From: Hydrogenophilales bacterium 16-64-46
Lineage (GTDB): Bacteria > Pseudomonadota > Gammaproteobacteria > Burkholderiales > Thiobacillaceae
Length of the DNA: 64,000 nucleotides
Direction: 5' to 3'
NCBI GenBank assembly: GCA_002281775.1
Contig: NCGY01000006.1
Span: 112,369 to 176,368, forward strand
This document shows positions 33,166 through 45,375 of the stretch, piece after piece. Position 1 is the first letter of the stretch, and every line of letters starts with the position of its first letter. The notes beneath the pieces were generated by a model. It did no database searches, was not told where the DNA came from, and saw only the letters and a list, made by a program, of their open reading frames with translations. A program made the position numbers and the translations under genes.

Positions 33166-33287
33166 TTTGAAGTCCGTTGCAGGGCGGAGGGTTTTTCGGG
33201 AAGATACAGGTCGCCCTTGGAGCCGCAGCCAGCAAGGCCCAAGCTGACCAGCAGCAACGACACTATATATATGGCGCGCATTTTCAT
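33162..33287 (-). CDS. lptM: LptM (YifL) small outer-membrane lipoprotein
   Basis: A 41-residue lipoprotein: MKMRAIYIVSLLLVSLGLAGC with lipobox LAGC, then GSKGDLYLPEKP, the LptM/YifL signature. LptM promotes oxidative maturation of the LPS export complex LptDE in E. coli. ATG 33287 is used; a second ATG follows two codons later. It overlaps lysA by 4 bp. The divergent cyaY start is only 37 bp away, so both promoters are squeezed into that gap or overlap coding sequence. Confidence 0.85.
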   Translation of the reverse strand: MKMRAIYIVSLLLVSLGLAGCGSKGDLYLPEKPSALQRTSN

Positions 33288-33324
33288 GCGCGAAATGGTA
33301 GCACGCACTATGGACCCGAATGGA

Positions 33325-33633
33325 ATGACCGAAGCCGAATTCAACCAGGCCAGCACAGCCACGCTGGCGCGCATCGAGGCGGCGCTGGAGGGGGCCGATC
33401 TGGATTTCGAGACGCCAGCCGACGGCATCATCGAGATCGAGTTCGACGACGGCAGCAAGATCATCGTCAACCGCCACGGCGTCGCCCAAGAAATCTGGGT
33501 GGCGGCGCGTTCCGGGGGGTTCCACTTCAAACCTGCGAACGGCGACTGGGTCGATACCAAGGACGGTACCCCCCTGTTCGACAAACTCGCTGCGCTTGTC
33601 GCTGGCCAAGGCGGCGGCCCGCTGGGTTTCTGA
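33325..33633 (+). CDS. cyaY: CyaY, bacterial frataxin
   Basis: A 102-residue iron-binding protein that tunes Fe-S cluster assembly. The acidic first helix (MTEAEFNQASTATLARIEAALEGADLDFE) and the sheet motifs IIEIEFDDGSKIIVNRHG, QEIWVAARSGGFHF and WVDTKDGTPL are those of CyaY. ATG 33325 gives the family length; an in-frame ATG 15 bases earlier is possible. It is divergent from lptM-lysA, and the MarR-type gene follows after 6 bp, so the latter is likely co-transcribed. Confidence 0.92.
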   Translation: MTEAEFNQASTATLARIEAALEGADLDFETPADGIIEIEFDDGSKIIVNRHGVAQEIWVAARSGGFHFKPANGDWVDTKDGTPLFDKLAALVAGQGGGPLGF

Positions 33634-33639
33634 CCGCAT

Positions 33640-34230
33640 GTGAAAAGCCAGGCGCTCACCCTGTTCGATCTGGTTGAGCGGCTGTCGCTGCTCACCCGGG
33701 CCGACCTGCGGCAGGCCGGTGCCGCGCAGGGCTTGCAGCCGGTGCACCTGCAGGTGCTGTTCTACCTCAACCAGGCCAACCGCTTTTCCAATACCCCGCA
33801 GGCGCTCACCGAATACCTGGGCCTGACCAAGGGCACGGTGTCGCAGACCGTGATCGTGCTGGCGCGGCGGCGGCTGATTTCACGCTATACCGATCCGCGC
33901 GACGGTCGCGTGGTGCGGCTGATCCTGAGCGAGGGCGGGACGACGTTGTTGAAGACTCTCTCCGCCGGCAGCGCCTGGCGCGATATCGTGCAGACCGCCA
34001 GCCAGGCACGGGTGACCTCGGCTATTGTGGTCCTGCGCCAGGTGCTGGCGCAGGTGCAGGCGCAGAGCGGCAAACGCAGCTTCGGTGTCTGCGCCAGTTG
34101 CCGGCATCTCCAGCGGCTGGGGCCGCGTACTTATTTCTGCGGATTGATGCAGGAGAAGCTGTCGAGCCCGGAGACGCGGCGGATCTGCCGCGAACACGCG
34201 ATGCCGGCACCGCCGCAAACGGATGCCTGA
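33640..34230 (+). CDS. MarR-family regulator with a C-terminal four-cysteine tail
   Basis: A 196-residue winged-helix regulator. The MarR core covers about 1-140 (TEYLGLTKGTVSQTVIVLARRRLISRYTDPRDGRVVRLILSEGG). A 50-residue extension then carries C151-x2-C154-x12-C167-x15-C183, with histidines at 156 and 186. This pattern could bind zinc or an Fe-S cluster, making the protein a metal or redox sensor. Its position 6 bp after cyaY (iron/Fe-S homeostasis) favours an Fe-S or iron signal (inference). GTG 33640 is the start; no ribosome-binding site is evident. Confidence 0.85.
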   Translation: MKSQALTLFDLVERLSLLTRADLRQAGAAQGLQPVHLQVLFYLNQANRFSNTPQALTEYLGLTKGTVSQTVIVLARRRLISRYTDPRDGRVVRLILSEGGTTLLKTLSAGSAWRDIVQTASQARVTSAIVVLRQVLAQVQAQSGKRSFGVCASCRHLQRLGPRTYFCGLMQEKLSSPETRRICREHAMPAPPQTDA

Positions 34231-34256
34231 TGGCCGGGTGCGGGCCTGAAAAACCT

Positions 34257-34301
34257 GGTTACAGAGGGCGCGGAGGATGCAGGAGGTTTTCCTCTGTGAC
34301 C
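34257..34301. repeat. hairpin of CAGAGG type between the MarR gene and argH
   Basis: GGTTACAGAGG (34257-34267) pairs with CCTCTGTGACC (34291-34301) apart from one G-U position, around 23 bases that include a further GGAGG/CCTC pairing. The flanking genes converge, so it could act as a bidirectional transcript end although it has no T-run. It resembles the palindrome at 18797-18877. Confidence 0.5.
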
Positions 34302-34315
34302 GCTGTGTCGTCGAG

Positions 34316-35707
34316 TCAGAGGCGCGCGCGCGCGCGCGCACTCGCCGCGCGGACCTGGTTCGGCGCGGTGCCACCGAAGTGGTCGCGGGCGGCGAGCGAG
34401 CCTTCCAGCGTCAGTACGGCGTAGACGTCCTCGCCGATCACCGGACTGAAGGCCTGCAATTCGGCCAGCGGCAGGTCGGCGAGATCGCGGCCGGCGGCTT
34501 CGGCGGCGCGCACGGCGCGGGCCACCACTTCATGGGCGTCACGGAAGGGCACGCCTTTTTTCACCAGATAGTCGGCCAGATCGGTGGCGGTGGCGTAGCC
34601 CTGCAGCACGGCGGCGCGCATCGCCTCGGGCTTGACAGTGACGCCGGTGAGCATGTCGGCGTAGATCGCCAGCGTGTCGGTGAGCGTATCGACCGTGTCG
34701 AACAGCGGCTCCTTGTCTTCCTGGTTGTCCTTGTTGTAGGCCAGCGGCTGGCCTTTCATCAACGTGAGCAGCGCAACCAGATGGCCGTTGACGCGGCCGG
34801 TCTTGCCGCGCACCAGCTCGGGCACGTCGGGATTTTTCTTCTGCGGCATGATCGACGAACCGGTGCAGAAGCGGTCGGCGAGGTCGATGAAGCCGAAGCG
34901 CGGGCTCATCCACAGGATCAGTTCCTCGGACAGCCGCGAGAGATGGGTCATCACCAGCGCGGCGGCGGCGGAAAATTCGATGGCGAAGTCGCGATCGGAT
35001 ACCGCGTCGAGCGAGTTCTCGCACACGCCCTCGAAGCCCAGCTGCCCGGCGACGAAATGGCGGTCGATGGGAAAGCTGGTGCCGGCCAGCGCGGCGGCCC
35101 CCAAGGGTAAACGATTGACGCGGCGGCGGCAGTCGGCCATGCGCTCGGCGTCGCGCGCCAGCATCTCGAAGTAGGCCAGCAGGTGGTGGCCGAAGGTGAC
35201 CGGTTGCGCCACCTGCAAATGAGTGAAGCCGGGCATGACGGTGTCGGCGTGCGCCTCGGCGAGGTCGAGCAGCGAGGTCTGGCAGGCCTTGAGGCCGGCT
35301 GTGATGTGGTCGATCGCGTCGCGCAGGTAGAGGCGGATGTCGGTCGCCACCTGGTCATTGCGCGAACGACCGGTGTGCAGGCGCTTGCCGGCGTCGCCGA
35401 TCTTCGCGGTGAGCGCGGCCTCGATGTTCAGATGCACGTCTTCCTTGTCCAGCGACCAGGCGAATTGCCCGGCGCGAATCTCGGCCAGCAGTTCGGCCAT
35501 GCCGCGTTCGATGGCGGCAAGATCGTCCTTGGACAGCACCCCGACGTGGTGCAACATGGCGGCGTGGGCGAGCGAGCCCTGAATATCGAACTCGGCCAGC
35601 CGATAATCGAAGGGAATCGACGCGGTGTAGCGTTTGACGATTTCGGACACCGGCTCGGAAAAGCGGCCGGACCAGGCACCGGAAGACGGCGTCACAGGCG
35701 TGCTCAT
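34316..35707 (-). CDS. argH: argininosuccinate lyase ArgH
   Basis: A 463-residue enzyme that splits argininosuccinate to arginine and fumarate. The superfamily signature [12 protein letters not shown] is intact, as are [20 protein letters not shown] and [16 protein letters not shown] 35707 ([19 protein letters not shown]) fits the family start. The last residues ARARAR come from a (GC)9 run at 34322-34339, a slippage-prone site that could alter the C-terminus. It is divergent from algZ with only 17 bp between the starts. Confidence 0.96.
   Translation of the reverse strand: MSTPVTPSSGAWSGRFSEPVSEIVKRYTASIPFDYRLAEFDIQGSLAHAAMLHHVGVLSKDDLAAIERGMAELLAEIRAGQFAWSLDKEDVHLNIEAALTAKIGDAGKRLHTGRSRNDQVATDIRLYLRDAIDHITAGLKACQTSLLDLAEAHADTVMPGFTHLQVAQPVTFGHHLLAYFEMLARDAERMADCRRRVNRLPLGAAALAGTSFPIDRHFVAGQLGFEGVCENSLDAVSDRDFAIEFSAAAALVMTHLSRLSEELILWMSPRFGFIDLADRFCTGSSIMPQKKNPDVPELVRGKTGRVNGHLVALLTLMKGQPLAYNKDNQEDKEPLFDTVDTLTDTLAIYADMLTGVTVKPEAMRAAVLQGYATATDLADYLVKKGVPFRDAHEVVARAVRAAEAAGRDLADLPLAELQAFSPVIGEDVYAVLTLEGSLAARDHFGGTAPNQVRAASARARARL
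34322..34339. repeat. (GC)9 dinucleotide run in the 3' end of argH
   Basis: Nine uninterrupted GC units encode alternating Ala-Arg near the ArgH C-terminus. Such runs are slippage-prone and can adopt Z-DNA. Slippage by one unit would shift the last few codons only. Confidence 0.8.
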
Positions 35708-35724
35708 GAGGTAGAAAGCAGGGG

Positions 35725-36771
35725 ATGAAAAGCAGGCATCATAACAACCGGCCGGTCGAATTGCCGAACTTCTGCCACCTGGGCGTGAGCTTGCGGATTG
35801 CGCTGACGGTGGAGGTGGCGCTTGCCGTCGGGGTGATTGCGCGGGTGGCCGACGCCGACGCATTCTGGATGGCGTTCATCGGCCTGTCGGCACTGGCGCA
35901 GCCGGCCTTGCTGCTCTGCTTGCTGGCCTTGTGCGCGGCGAGCCGGAGGCTGCGCAGTCTGCCTTATATAAAAGGCGTGGCGGCCACGCTGGGGATCGCG
36001 GTCGGCGTGCCGCTGGCGGTGGCGTGGTGGCTTGCTCCGCTCACGGGCGAGTCGCCGCTCTACCCGCCTGTCATCGTCGGCCTGTTCGCATTGGGGATAG
36101 GCGGCGGCCTGCTGGCGTATTTCAATCTGCGCGCCCGCGCCCTGTCGCCTGCCATCACCGAGGCGCGGCTTCAGGCGCTGCAGGCGCGCATTCGTCCGCA
36201 TTTCCTGTTCAACAGCCTGAACGCCGTGCTGTCGCTGGTGCGCAGCGATCCGCGCCGCGCCGAACACGCACTGGAAAACATGGCCGACCTGTTCCGCGCA
36301 TTGATGAGCCAGGCCAACCAGCTCGTGCCGCTGGAAGACGAAGTGGCGCTCACGCGTGCCTACCTGGAACTGGAACAGCTGCGCCTCGGCGATCGATTGC
36401 AGGTGAGCTGGCATATCCAGAAAATGCCGGCAGACGCGCTGATTCCACCGCTGGTGATCCAGCCGTTAGTGGAAAACGCGGTGTATCACGGCATCGAACC
36501 CCAGCCGGGCGGTGGCGAAATCAGCCTCAATGTCTATCGTAGCGGCGACAAGGTGCATATCGTCGTGCGCAACCCGGTCGCCGAGGAAGCGGGCCACCAC
36601 AAAGGCAATCGCATCGCGCTGGCCAATATTCGCGAACGCCTGCTGTTGCATTTTGACCTGGACGCGCAACTCAAGTCCGAGCCGCTTGGGGCCGTTTATC
36701 AGGTCAATATCGTCATGCCCTATACCCGTGAACGCACCCAACCCGCCCCTGCGCGTCCTGATCGTCGATGA
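35725..36771 (+). CDS. algZ: LytS/AlgZ-type sensor histidine kinase
   Basis: A 348-residue membrane kinase. Four hydrophobic helices (about 20-130) are followed by the His_kinase domain, with the phosphoacceptor H159 in [13 protein letters not shown], and an ATPase domain ([30 protein letters not shown]). ATG 35725 is the first start, but AlgZ relatives often begin near LPNF, so a TTG at 35761 is an alternative. It overlaps the response regulator gene by 44 bp. The argH-algZ-algR order is recurrent in Betaproteobacteria. Confidence 0.87.
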   Translation: MKSRHHNNRPVELPNFCHLGVSLRIALTVEVALAVGVIARVADADAFWMAFIGLSALAQPALLLCLLALCAASRRLRSLPYIKGVAATLGIAVGVPLAVAWWLAPLTGESPLYPPVIVGLFALGIGGGLLAYFNLRARALSPAITEARLQALQARIRPHFLFNSLNAVLSLVRSDPRRAEHALENMADLFRALMSQANQLVPLEDEVALTRAYLELEQLRLGDRLQVSWHIQKMPADALIPPLVIQPLVENAVYHGIEPQPGGGEISLNVYRSGDKVHIVVRNPVAEEAGHHKGNRIALANIRERLLLHFDLDAQLKSEPLGAVYQVNIVMPYTRERTQPAPARPDRR

Positions 36772-37492
36772 CGAGGCACCGGCCCGCCGGCGTCTGCGCG
36801 ACGTACTGACCGACTGTGCATCCGAGCTGCCGGTGAATATCGTCGGCGAGGCGGATAACGGCCTTGATGCGCTGGACCAGGTGCAACGTCAGCCTGTCGA
36901 TGCCGTGCTGCTGGATATCCGGATGCCTGGCATGGACGGGCTCGAGTGCGCCGCGCATCTCAATCGCCTGGCGACCCCGCCGGCGATCATCTTCAGCACC
37001 GCCTACGACGCCTATGCCTGCCAGGCTTTCGACCTTAGCGCGGTCGACTATCTGTTGAAGCCGGTACGCGCCGACCGTCTGGTGCGGGCGCTTTCACGCG
37101 CCCATCGTATCAATTCGGGCGCGCTCGACCAGCTGCGCGAGGCCTACCCCAGGGCACGGACGCATCTCTCGGTCAGCGAGAAGGGGCGCATCGTTCTCAT
37201 TCCCGTAGCCGACATTCTCTATCTCAAGGCAGAGCTGAAATATGTGACGGTACGCACGGCCTTGCGTGAATTCCTGCTCGAGGAATCGCTGACCCGGCTG
37301 GAAGAGGAGTTCGCCGGCGTGTTCCTGCGCATCCACCGCAACTGCCTGGCGGCAAAGAATCGCATCCGTGAAATGGGCAAACTCCCCGGAGAGGAAGACG
37401 GACACTTTCTCCGTCTGGATGGCCTGGATGAACGACTGACGGTGAGCCGGCGTCAGTATTCCAGCCTCAGGGAGACGCTGAAAAACCTCTAG
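36728..37492 (+). CDS. algR: LytR/AlgR-type response regulator
   Basis: A 254-residue regulator with a receiver domain (acidic pocket VDDE, phosphoacceptor D63 in AVLLDIRMPG, the Lys in YLLKPVRADR) and a C-terminal LytTR DNA-binding domain (about 145-250, ILYLKAELKYVTVRT; FLRIHRNCLAAKNRI). GTG 36728 is used; it lies inside algZ. The partner kinase is the product of algZ. Targets in this organism are unknown. The terminator at 37538-37561 follows. Confidence 0.9.
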   Translation: MNAPNPPLRVLIVDDEAPARRRLRDVLTDCASELPVNIVGEADNGLDALDQVQRQPVDAVLLDIRMPGMDGLECAAHLNRLATPPAIIFSTAYDAYACQAFDLSAVDYLLKPVRADRLVRALSRAHRINSGALDQLREAYPRARTHLSVSEKGRIVLIPVADILYLKAELKYVTVRTALREFLLEESLTRLEEEFAGVFLRIHRNCLAAKNRIREMGKLPGEEDGHFLRLDGLDERLTVSRRQYSSLRETLKNL

Positions 37493-37537
37493 CATCCTGT
37501 CGGACTTGAGACTGACCTGCTGCGCCAGCGGGAAAGA

Positions 37538-37561
37538 CAAGGCCCCCATGCGGGGGCCTTG
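37538..37561. terminator. bidirectional terminator between algR and phosphoribulokinase
   Basis: AAGGCCCCC (37539-37547) pairs with GGGGGCCTT (37552-37560). T-rich tails are short on both strands, but the genes converge on it and it is the only strong hairpin in the gap. Confidence 0.7.
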
Positions 37562-37600
37562 TTCATGCGATGCGCCTGACGCCGGTCAGGTCGGGCGGGC

Positions 37601-38488
37601 TTACTTGTTCTTGTTGGCGATCATGTCCTGGATGATCGGGGCGAGGATCAGTTCCATGGCGAAACCCATCTTGGCACCCGGCACGACGATGGTGTTGCGG
37701 CGCGACATGAACGAGTTGCAGATCATGTTCAAGAGGTAGGGGAAGTCCACACCCTTGGGTTCGCGAAAGCGGATGACGATGAAGCTTTCGTCCGGCGTGG
37801 GGATGTCGCGGGTGATGAAGGGGTTGGAAGTGTCGACCGTGGACACGCGCTGGAAGTTGATGTCAGTGCGTGAGAACTGCGGCGTGATGTAGTTCACGTA
37901 GTCCGGCATACGGCGCAGGATGGTGTCGACGATGACTTCCGCCGAGTAACCGCGCTCGGCACCGTCACGGTGGATTTTCTGGATCCATTCCAGGTTGACG
38001 ATGGGCACGACGCCGATGCCGAGGTCGACGTGTTCGGAGACGTCAACGTCGTCGGTCTTCACCAGGCCGTGCAGGCCTTCGTAAAACAGCACGTCGGAGC
38101 CGGCGGGTACGTCTTCCCAGGGGGTGAACTCACCGGGGTTCAGGCTGGTGTTCAGACGCTTGTTGTGCTCGGCGGCTTCCTCGTCGCTGTGGATATAGTA
38201 GCGCTTCTTGCCACTGCCGGTTTCACCGTAGGTCTTGAAGAGTTCCGCGAGCTTGTCGAAGTGGTTGGACTGCGGGCCAAAGTGGCTGAAGGAGTAATTG
38301 CCTTCGGCTTCGGCCTTTTTCACTGCGGCCTTGAAATCCACGCGCGACAGGCTGTGGAAGCTGTCGCCCTCGATCACCGCCGCATTGATTTTTTCGCGGA
38401 AGAAGATGTGTTCGAACGCCCGCTTGACGGTGGTGGTACCGGCACCGGACGAACCCGTGACCGCGATGACGGGATGCTTTTTGGACAT
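37601..38488 (-). CDS. prkB: phosphoribulokinase (proteobacterial type)
   Basis: A 295-residue kinase that makes ribulose-1,5-bisphosphate from ribulose-5-phosphate, a signature step of the Calvin cycle. The P-loop is GSSGAGTTT near the N-terminus. Downstream blocks include EGDSFHSLSR, HFGPQSNHFDKL, FYEGLHGLV and the C-terminal ELILAPIIQDMI. ATG 38488 fits the family length of about 290. No other cbb gene is in the window. Sequence character and the short form are those of the octameric bacterial enzyme, not the plant type. Confidence 0.95.
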   Translation of the reverse strand: MSKKHPVIAVTGSSGAGTTTVKRAFEHIFFREKINAAVIEGDSFHSLSRVDFKAAVKKAEAEGNYSFSHFGPQSNHFDKLAELFKTYGETGSGKKRYYIHSDEEAAEHNKRLNTSLNPGEFTPWEDVPAGSDVLFYEGLHGLVKTDDVDVSEHVDLGIGVVPIVNLEWIQKIHRDGAERGYSAEVIVDTILRRMPDYVNYITPQFSRTDINFQRVSTVDTSNPFITRDIPTPDESFIVIRFREPKGVDFPYLLNMICNSFMSRRNTIVVPGAKMGFAMELILAPIIQDMIANKNK

Positions 38489-38605
38489 GCTGGGGACTCC
38501 CTGAAGGATGGCTGGAAATTTTAGTGATTCCGGCATTTTACCTTCCGGGGCCCTGCCTTGTCACGGCGCGCGAGGCCGTGACAGTCCCGGCTTAAGCGCA
38601 CTACT

Positions 38606-40549
38606 TCAGCGCGTTTGCACCTGCCCCTGGGTGATGTGGACGATATGCCGGTCGAATGCACGGAAGGTGAACGAAACCGGCCGTTCGGCGTATTCCAGTG
38701 TGCGTTTACGCAGGATTTCGATGGCGATCGCCTCGCCCAACCGCAGGCTTCGGGTGTTGTCGCTGCGCCAGTGTACGCCGCCCATGGTGCGGCCCATGGC
38801 GACGTTGCTGGCGAGCTTGTTCAGCTCGCCGCCGACGGTCATGCATTCGAGATCGGAGCCGGCATAGGGCTGAGGGACACAGAAGTCTTCAACATCGCCG
38901 CCAGCCTTGCGATAGCCAGGCTGGAGAATTTCGAGCTGGCCGCCGGACGGGTCTTTGGGGCCGGTATGTTCCATGGCCCTTTGGTTTGCGGCGTCCAGGA
39001 CGCTCTTCAGTGTGACGTCTTCGTCGAACCAAGCCTTGAGTACGGTTACACAAGCGCCGGCGACGGTGGCGTGGCCTGCGCCGTAAGCCGGATGCGTGGG
39101 CGAGCCCGCCGAGAACGCCATCGGCAAGAAAAGTGTGCCGCTGTTGCGCGTCTGTACTTCCTGGAGGATTTCGTCGAGCGCCGTCCTGGCCTTGGCCATG
39201 CGCTGTTCGCACTTATTGCTGCCGTCGCAGTGGTGCGATGCTGCAAGCGCGAGCGTGGCGATCCCGTAGTCGCGGTTGCGGTGCTTTTGAGTCGCATCAT
39301 CTCCGCCACCTGATGGATTGACGATTCCGTCCGCGCCAACCCGTTGCATATGTAGAAGTCCGCCGTAAATCTCGGGACGGCAGCGGCGATGCACCAGCCA
39401 CTTCTGCCGCCAGACAACCTTGAGCGCGCGGCTGGCGACCTCGGAGACCAGGGTCAGCAGATCGGGGCCCCCGATGGACGCGAAAGCGGCTTCACGGCCG
39501 TAGCAGTTGCCCCGGTAGGGGTTGCCTGTATCGAGTGGCGCACCGATGCCGTCCAGAAAGAGCGCGGCATTGAAATACGCCTGGTGCAGTGCGTCGCGGT
39601 TCACGAAGCGGGCGAGGTCGCGCATGGTCGAGATGTAGCGGCGCAGCGGCGTGCCGTCTGCATTGAGGGGGTAATAGGTCTCGTGTCCGGCGACCTGGTC
39701 ACCATAGTTATTGCAATCCCCGTAGCTGCGGCCGTATTTGTCCTTGCCGGTATTCTGCGCCAGCAGCCAGTCGCCGTGGGTGGTGAGGAAGTTCTTTCCG
39801 TGAATGTAGGGAACCTGCTTCTGGTCGATGAGCTGCGTGCCGTAGCCGACCGTGCGGATGAAGAACTGGCTGATGAGGGGGCCGAACTGTTCGTCGTGCA
39901 GACCGGTACGGAATAGGGTCTGGAGCGTCAGTTCCGCACCGCCCTTGCCGTCGTCCAGATCGAGCGGCGCGCGCAGCTTGCCAGGGTCGGTGTCGCAGGT
40001 GACGGCGAAGTCGAACAGTGTGTTGAGCCGCTTCATGGCTTTGCCGACGGCAGCGATATCGGTGGCGGATACGCCCTCGCCCGTGCAGCCGGCGCTGTTC
40101 GTGAAGGGTGGACTGCCATTCGCCTGGAACGCGACCAGCGGCACGTCGCGCAGCAGGGCCATGCTGTAGATCTCGGCCATTTCCGCAGCAGTCGAGATCG
40201 ACTGGATGCCCGGAGCGGGCAGCATATCGAGCGACTTGGGGTCCGGGCCATGCGTCTCACTCGCCGCACCGGCAAGCGGACTGGTGAACTTTGCAACAGA
40301 TGTATCGGCATCGGCGTGGAAAGCGCTCTGCAGAGGGGCGTCGGCGGTCGTGTTCGGCCCTTTCGGCACTTCCTGGAAATTGATCGGCATACCGGCTTCG
40401 ACGGCGAGACAGGTCTGCATGAACTCGCGGTAGGCCTCGACGCTGACCTCGCCGTAGTCGTTGTGCGGCAGGGTCTTGTGGAAATTGCCGATGAAGGGAA
40501 TGGCCGGTGTGGTCAGGTTCTCGTCGCTGTTCGGGGTTGGAAAGGACAT
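38606..40549 (-). CDS. vanadium-dependent haloperoxidase
   Basis: A 647-residue enzyme of the algal/cyanobacterial vanadium haloperoxidase type, which oxidises halide with H2O2 to hypohalous acid. The vanadate-binding set is visible: QKWLVHRRCRPE (Lys and the Arg eight residues later), THPAYGAGHATVAGA (Gly-His of the SGH motif, with Ala in place of Ser) and GRTMGGVHWRSD (Arg, then the axial His six residues later). No signal peptide is apparent, so it may be cytoplasmic or use an unusual route. GGAG precedes ATG 40549. A LuxR-type gene lies 91 bp upstream on the same strand. Confidence 0.88.
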   Translation of the reverse strand: MSFPTPNSDENLTTPAIPFIGNFHKTLPHNDYGEVSVEAYREFMQTCLAVEAGMPINFQEVPKGPNTTADAPLQSAFHADADTSVAKFTSPLAGAASETHGPDPKSLDMLPAPGIQSISTAAEMAEIYSMALLRDVPLVAFQANGSPPFTNSAGCTGEGVSATDIAAVGKAMKRLNTLFDFAVTCDTDPGKLRAPLDLDDGKGGAELTLQTLFRTGLHDEQFGPLISQFFIRTVGYGTQLIDQKQVPYIHGKNFLTTHGDWLLAQNTGKDKYGRSYGDCNNYGDQVAGHETYYPLNADGTPLRRYISTMRDLARFVNRDALHQAYFNAALFLDGIGAPLDTGNPYRGNCYGREAAFASIGGPDLLTLVSEVASRALKVVWRQKWLVHRRCRPEIYGGLLHMQRVGADGIVNPSGGGDDATQKHRNRDYGIATLALAASHHCDGSNKCEQRMAKARTALDEILQEVQTRNSGTLFLPMAFSAGSPTHPAYGAGHATVAGACVTVLKAWFDEDVTLKSVLDAANQRAMEHTGPKDPSGGQLEILQPGYRKAGGDVEDFCVPQPYAGSDLECMTVGGELNKLASNVAMGRTMGGVHWRSDNTRSLRLGEAIAIEILRKRTLEYAERPVSFTFRAFDRHIVHITQGQVQTR

Positions 40550-40640
40550 GTCGGTATCTCCTCTGGAATGGCCGGGATGGCGTGGCCATCATTAGAGAAG
40601 TAGGGACTCGCCGGTGCATCCCCCAATTGGGGCTTGAGCC

Positions 40641-41606
40641 TCAGTCTGTGAGGTGCTCCCGGTACAGGGCGATGAGTTCGGCCTGGCGATGGCAGCCGGT
40701 CTTGGAGAAGAGGATTTTCAACTGTCCGCGCAGGGTTTCGTAGGAACGGTCCCAGCGACAGGCGCATTCCTTGAGACTCAAGCCGCTGGCCAGGGCCTGT
40801 CCGAGTTTGAATTCGCAAGGCGTGAGCCGATAACGGGCAACAAAATCGGATGCCGGGCCAAGGCTGCCTTGAGGCTGAACCGAGAGAACCCGCATTTCAG
40901 GCTGTTCGCGGATGGGCCGCAGAACCAGGCGCAAAGCGGGGGGCAGATCGAGATACAGGGGGGTGTCCGCAGTCTGGCAGCGGGTTTTGCGCAGCAGGTC
41001 TTCGTAGCGCTGCTGTGCTGCTGCATCCGGCAGGATCAATCGGTCATCGAGTCGGGCATGGGCGGCTTCGAGCAGAGCATAGGCGCGGGTAGAGGCTTGC
41101 AGCACCCGGCCGTCGCTGCGCAGGAGTATCGTGGCCTCGCCGCTGGCCTCCAGGAGCAGGCGGGTGCCGTGATTGATTTGCTGGCTGGCTTCCAGGGCGC
41201 AGCCGAGGACGACGGCATGCTCGACGTAAGGCAGGATGAGCGCCAGTCGCGAGCGGCAACCGATATCGAAATCAGGCTTGCCCCGGGCACGCAGCAGGGC
41301 GATGCTCGAACGCGGTACCTCGCGGCGGCGGGCTGTGCCGCAGGACAGGGGCTGGATGTGGCAGGTATAGCCATTCATCGAGGGCGGCTCGAAAGGACTG
41401 AGCTTGCCGGGAAGATTCTCGTCGGTGCGTAGCGTGTGCTGCCGGTAACCGTGCCCTAGATCGATGCCCAGAACTACAGCGTCGGCTCCGGCTTCACTGG
41501 CCAGTCTGGCGAACAGGGTATGCAGGGAATCGTCGAAGTGCCCGTCGAGGAATGACCCGGGCGAGGACACTAGACCGCGCCCGGCAAATGAAGGCATTAA
41601 CGACAT
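40641..41606 (-). CDS. LuxR-type transcriptional regulator
   Basis: A 321-residue protein. The C-terminal helix-turn-helix (about 255-315, YRLTPCEFKLGQALASGLSLKECA; RSYETLRGQLKILFSKTGC) is of LuxR/NarL type but diverged (it has CEFKL where GALP or E-rich text is usual). The N-terminal 250 residues form a possible PAS-like sensor (TILLRSDGRVLQASTRAYALLEAA). There is no receiver domain. It lies directly upstream of the haloperoxidase gene on the same strand and probably regulates it (inference). Confidence 0.78.
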   Translation of the reverse strand: MSLMPSFAGRGLVSSPGSFLDGHFDDSLHTLFARLASEAGADAVVLGIDLGHGYRQHTLRTDENLPGKLSPFEPPSMNGYTCHIQPLSCGTARRREVPRSSIALLRARGKPDFDIGCRSRLALILPYVEHAVVLGCALEASQQINHGTRLLLEASGEATILLRSDGRVLQASTRAYALLEAAHARLDDRLILPDAAAQQRYEDLLRKTRCQTADTPLYLDLPPALRLVLRPIREQPEMRVLSVQPQGSLGPASDFVARYRLTPCEFKLGQALASGLSLKECACRWDRSYETLRGQLKILFSKTGCHRQAELIALYREHLTD

Positions 41607-41707
41607 GTTGGCTCCCTGTGGTTGTATTCACTTGAGAAGCCTCCGCATGATTGATAGTTTGTGAACGGATTCTAGTCTGTGTCTGCCGTCACTGCATGAC
41701 ATGACGC

Positions 41708-42193
41708 TTACATCGCGAATTCCAGCCGTTCTTCCGCCTTCTTTAGGGCGGAAGCAGCGCACGCGGCATCTTTCTCCCCGCCCGGTGCGCCCGATACGCC
41801 CACCGCACCGATCAGGCTGCCGGCCGCGCGAATCGGCAGGGCACCGTCCATCACGATCAGCCCCTGCATATGGTTGAGTTCGGGGCGGATGTCGCCGCGT
41901 GCCGCACGGAAGGCGCCGGAATCGATGCCGGACATGATGGTCATGCCGGCCTTGCGCTCGGCGATTTCCAGGGTGTGCCGCGCGGCCAGCGTGTCACGCA
42001 GGGCCGCCTGGACGTTACCCGCGCGGTCGAGCACCACGGCGGAGACGTTGTAACCATCCTTGCGGCAGGCTTCCACCGCCCCCATGGCGATGTCGCGCGC
42101 GAGCTCCAGACCGATCTGCTTGACGGACACCATGTCGTTGGCCTGCGCGGGCAGGGTGGTGGCGGCAAAAACCAGAGACAGCAGGGTTTTCAT
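41708..42193 (-). CDS. secreted GlcG/HbpS-family protein
   Basis: A 161-residue exported protein with a signal peptide ending LPAQAND and a GlcG/HbpS fold (IGLELARDIAMGAVEACRKDGYNVSAVVLDRAG; GALPIRAAGSLIGAVGVSGAPGGEKD). HbpS members bind heme, and others are of unknown role. AGGAG lies 6 bases before ATG 42193. It sits between the LuxR-type gene and the divergent leuS, so it may belong to the haloperoxidase neighbourhood, possibly as an oxidant or heme sensor (inference). Confidence 0.8.
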   Translation of the reverse strand: MKTLLSLVFAATTLPAQANDMVSVKQIGLELARDIAMGAVEACRKDGYNVSAVVLDRAGNVQAALRDTLAARHTLEIAERKAGMTIMSGIDSGAFRAARGDIRPELNHMQGLIVMDGALPIRAAGSLIGAVGVSGAPGGEKDAACAASALKKAEERLEFAM

Positions 42194-42216
42194 GAAATCT
42201 CCTTTGTGGGGTATGA

Positions 42217-45374
<3,158 letters not shown>

Positions 45375-45375
45375 C

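Noticed and set aside
38606..40549. Assignment of the haloperoxidase gene as a PAP2 acid phosphatase
   Set aside because: Size, the KWLVHRRCRPE block and the GRTMGGVHWRSD block fit the algal-type vanadium haloperoxidases rather than small phosphatases.
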